This document shows, in pieces, positions 63,762 through 64,000 of a stretch of 64,000 bases of DNA. Below the pieces are notes generated by a model, which saw nothing but the letters and a program-made list of their open reading frames with translations, was not told the DNA's origin and made no database searches. How positions within the stretch are numbered: position 1 is the first letter of the stretch; each line of letters starts with the position of its first letter. The position numbers and the translations under genes were made by a program. Source of the stretch: Psychrobacillus sp042945595 (lineage in GTDB: Bacteria; Bacillota; Bacilli; Bacillales_A; Planococcaceae); contig NZ_CP168493.1 of assembly GCF_042945595.1 (NCBI RefSeq), positions 2,604,001 through 2,668,000 on the forward strand, read 5' to 3'.

Positions 63762-64000
63762 TCACTGGGTTGGCATAAAGGCTGCTCGCCAACCGTTTTC
63801 TGTATGGATGACTGCAAAACCAACTACGGTGTCTTGCAAGTACTGCGCATTTTCTGGATGTAGGGTTAAAACTACATACCCACCTTCATCCGAGCGTTGT
63901 TCAAAACGGAAAGAAGAAAACTCCTTACGAAATTCCGTTATTTTTTCATGAGGAGCGCTCATATATTCTGCTTTAGGAATTTGATAGTATCCATCATCTT
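63762..64000 (-). CDS. Hypothetical protein, C-terminal part (cut by window end)
   Basis: The frame is open to the window edge and includes residues DDGYYQIPKAEY before an internal methionine, so the real start lies beyond 64000. The visible 78 residues form a small mixed alpha/beta region (FSSFRFEQRSDEGGYVVLTL, then VVGFAVIHTENGWRAAF). No family is recognised. In B. subtilis yugN-like genes occur near yugI, but I cannot confirm a link. Confidence 0.55.
   Translation of the reverse strand, partial: DDGYYQIPKAEYMSAPHEKITEFRKEFSSFRFEQRSDEGGYVVLTLHPENAQYLQDTVVGFAVIHTENGWRAAFMPTQ

Overview
The window looks like a chromosomal segment of a low-GC, AT-rich firmicute of the order Bacillales, most likely the Planococcaceae/Bacillaceae (a Psychrobacillus- or Lysinibacillus-like organism). 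This rests on gene content and order: the first ~43 kb resembles the Bacillus subtilis 'yt' region (ytpP, ytoP, ytzB, ytnP, trmB, ytlRQP, dat, pepV, ytzE, ytzG, ytgP, ytfP, leuS, ytqAB, ytpA/ytoA, metK, pckA, ytmA, ytkD, men cluster). Gram-positive RNA regulation is also present: a T-box before leuS and a SAM-I riboswitch before metK. The assignment is inference from recall; no database was searched.

Layout. 1-15.7 kb: housekeeping genes, mostly on the minus strand (thioredoxin, M42 aminopeptidase, quorum-quenching lactonase, tRNA methyltransferase, lipid kinase, D-amino-acid aminotransferase, dipeptidase, pseudouridine synthase, flippase), ending in a YdeI-like protein, a relic zone and a P-loop kinase-like gene. 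16-22 kb: leuS with its T-box, a CoA-transferase operon followed by a chain of hairpins, an intergenic hierarchical tandem repeat and an MFS transporter. 22-25.5 kb: radical SAM protein, tRNA methyltransferase, then a type III polyketide synthase/methyltransferase pair. 25.5-35.5 kb: malic enzyme, YtpA-like hydrolase lacking the nucleophile serine, gamma-carbonic anhydrase-like protein, metK, pckA, hydrolase, Nudix protein, CPBP protease and small genes. 35.5-44.3 kb: zinc-binding lipoprotein behind a Zur-type box, a second copy of the hierarchical repeat, and the menaquinone genes menF-D-H-B-E with divergent menA. 44.4-46.1 kb: accessory patch with a one-gene VOC cassette bounded by inverted repeats and a truncated IS1595-type transposase. 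46.2-53.5 kb: one rRNA operon (16S-23S-5S) followed by 20 tRNA genes, all minus strand, driven by two tandem promoters. 53.9-64 kb: MgtC-like protein, cation efflux transporter, alcohol dehydrogenase, and the rocA-rocD-rocG arginine/ornithine degradation genes with a divergent PAS-AAA-Fis regulator, then repeats, an S1-domain protein and a partial gene.

How genes work together. MenF, MenD, MenH, MenB, MenE and MenA cover most of the chorismate-to-menaquinone path (menC is not in the window). RocD makes glutamate semialdehyde from ornithine, RocA oxidises it to glutamate, and RocG releases ammonia and 2-oxoglutarate. PckA and malic enzyme link C4 acids to C3 metabolites.

Most notable: (1) two distant intergenic loci built from the same 82-bp A-B-C-D superrepeat of 21/21/21/19-bp monomers in opposite orientation; (2) the VOC cassette with a 15-bp perfect inverted-repeat core and an ATGA-coupled 19-codon leader ORF; (3) a RocR-like regulator whose AAA+ domain lacks the GAFTGA loop and other sigma-54 activator signatures, next to two identical-geometry palindromes overlapping promoters; (4) three families of dispersed intergenic repeats that share the same gaps.
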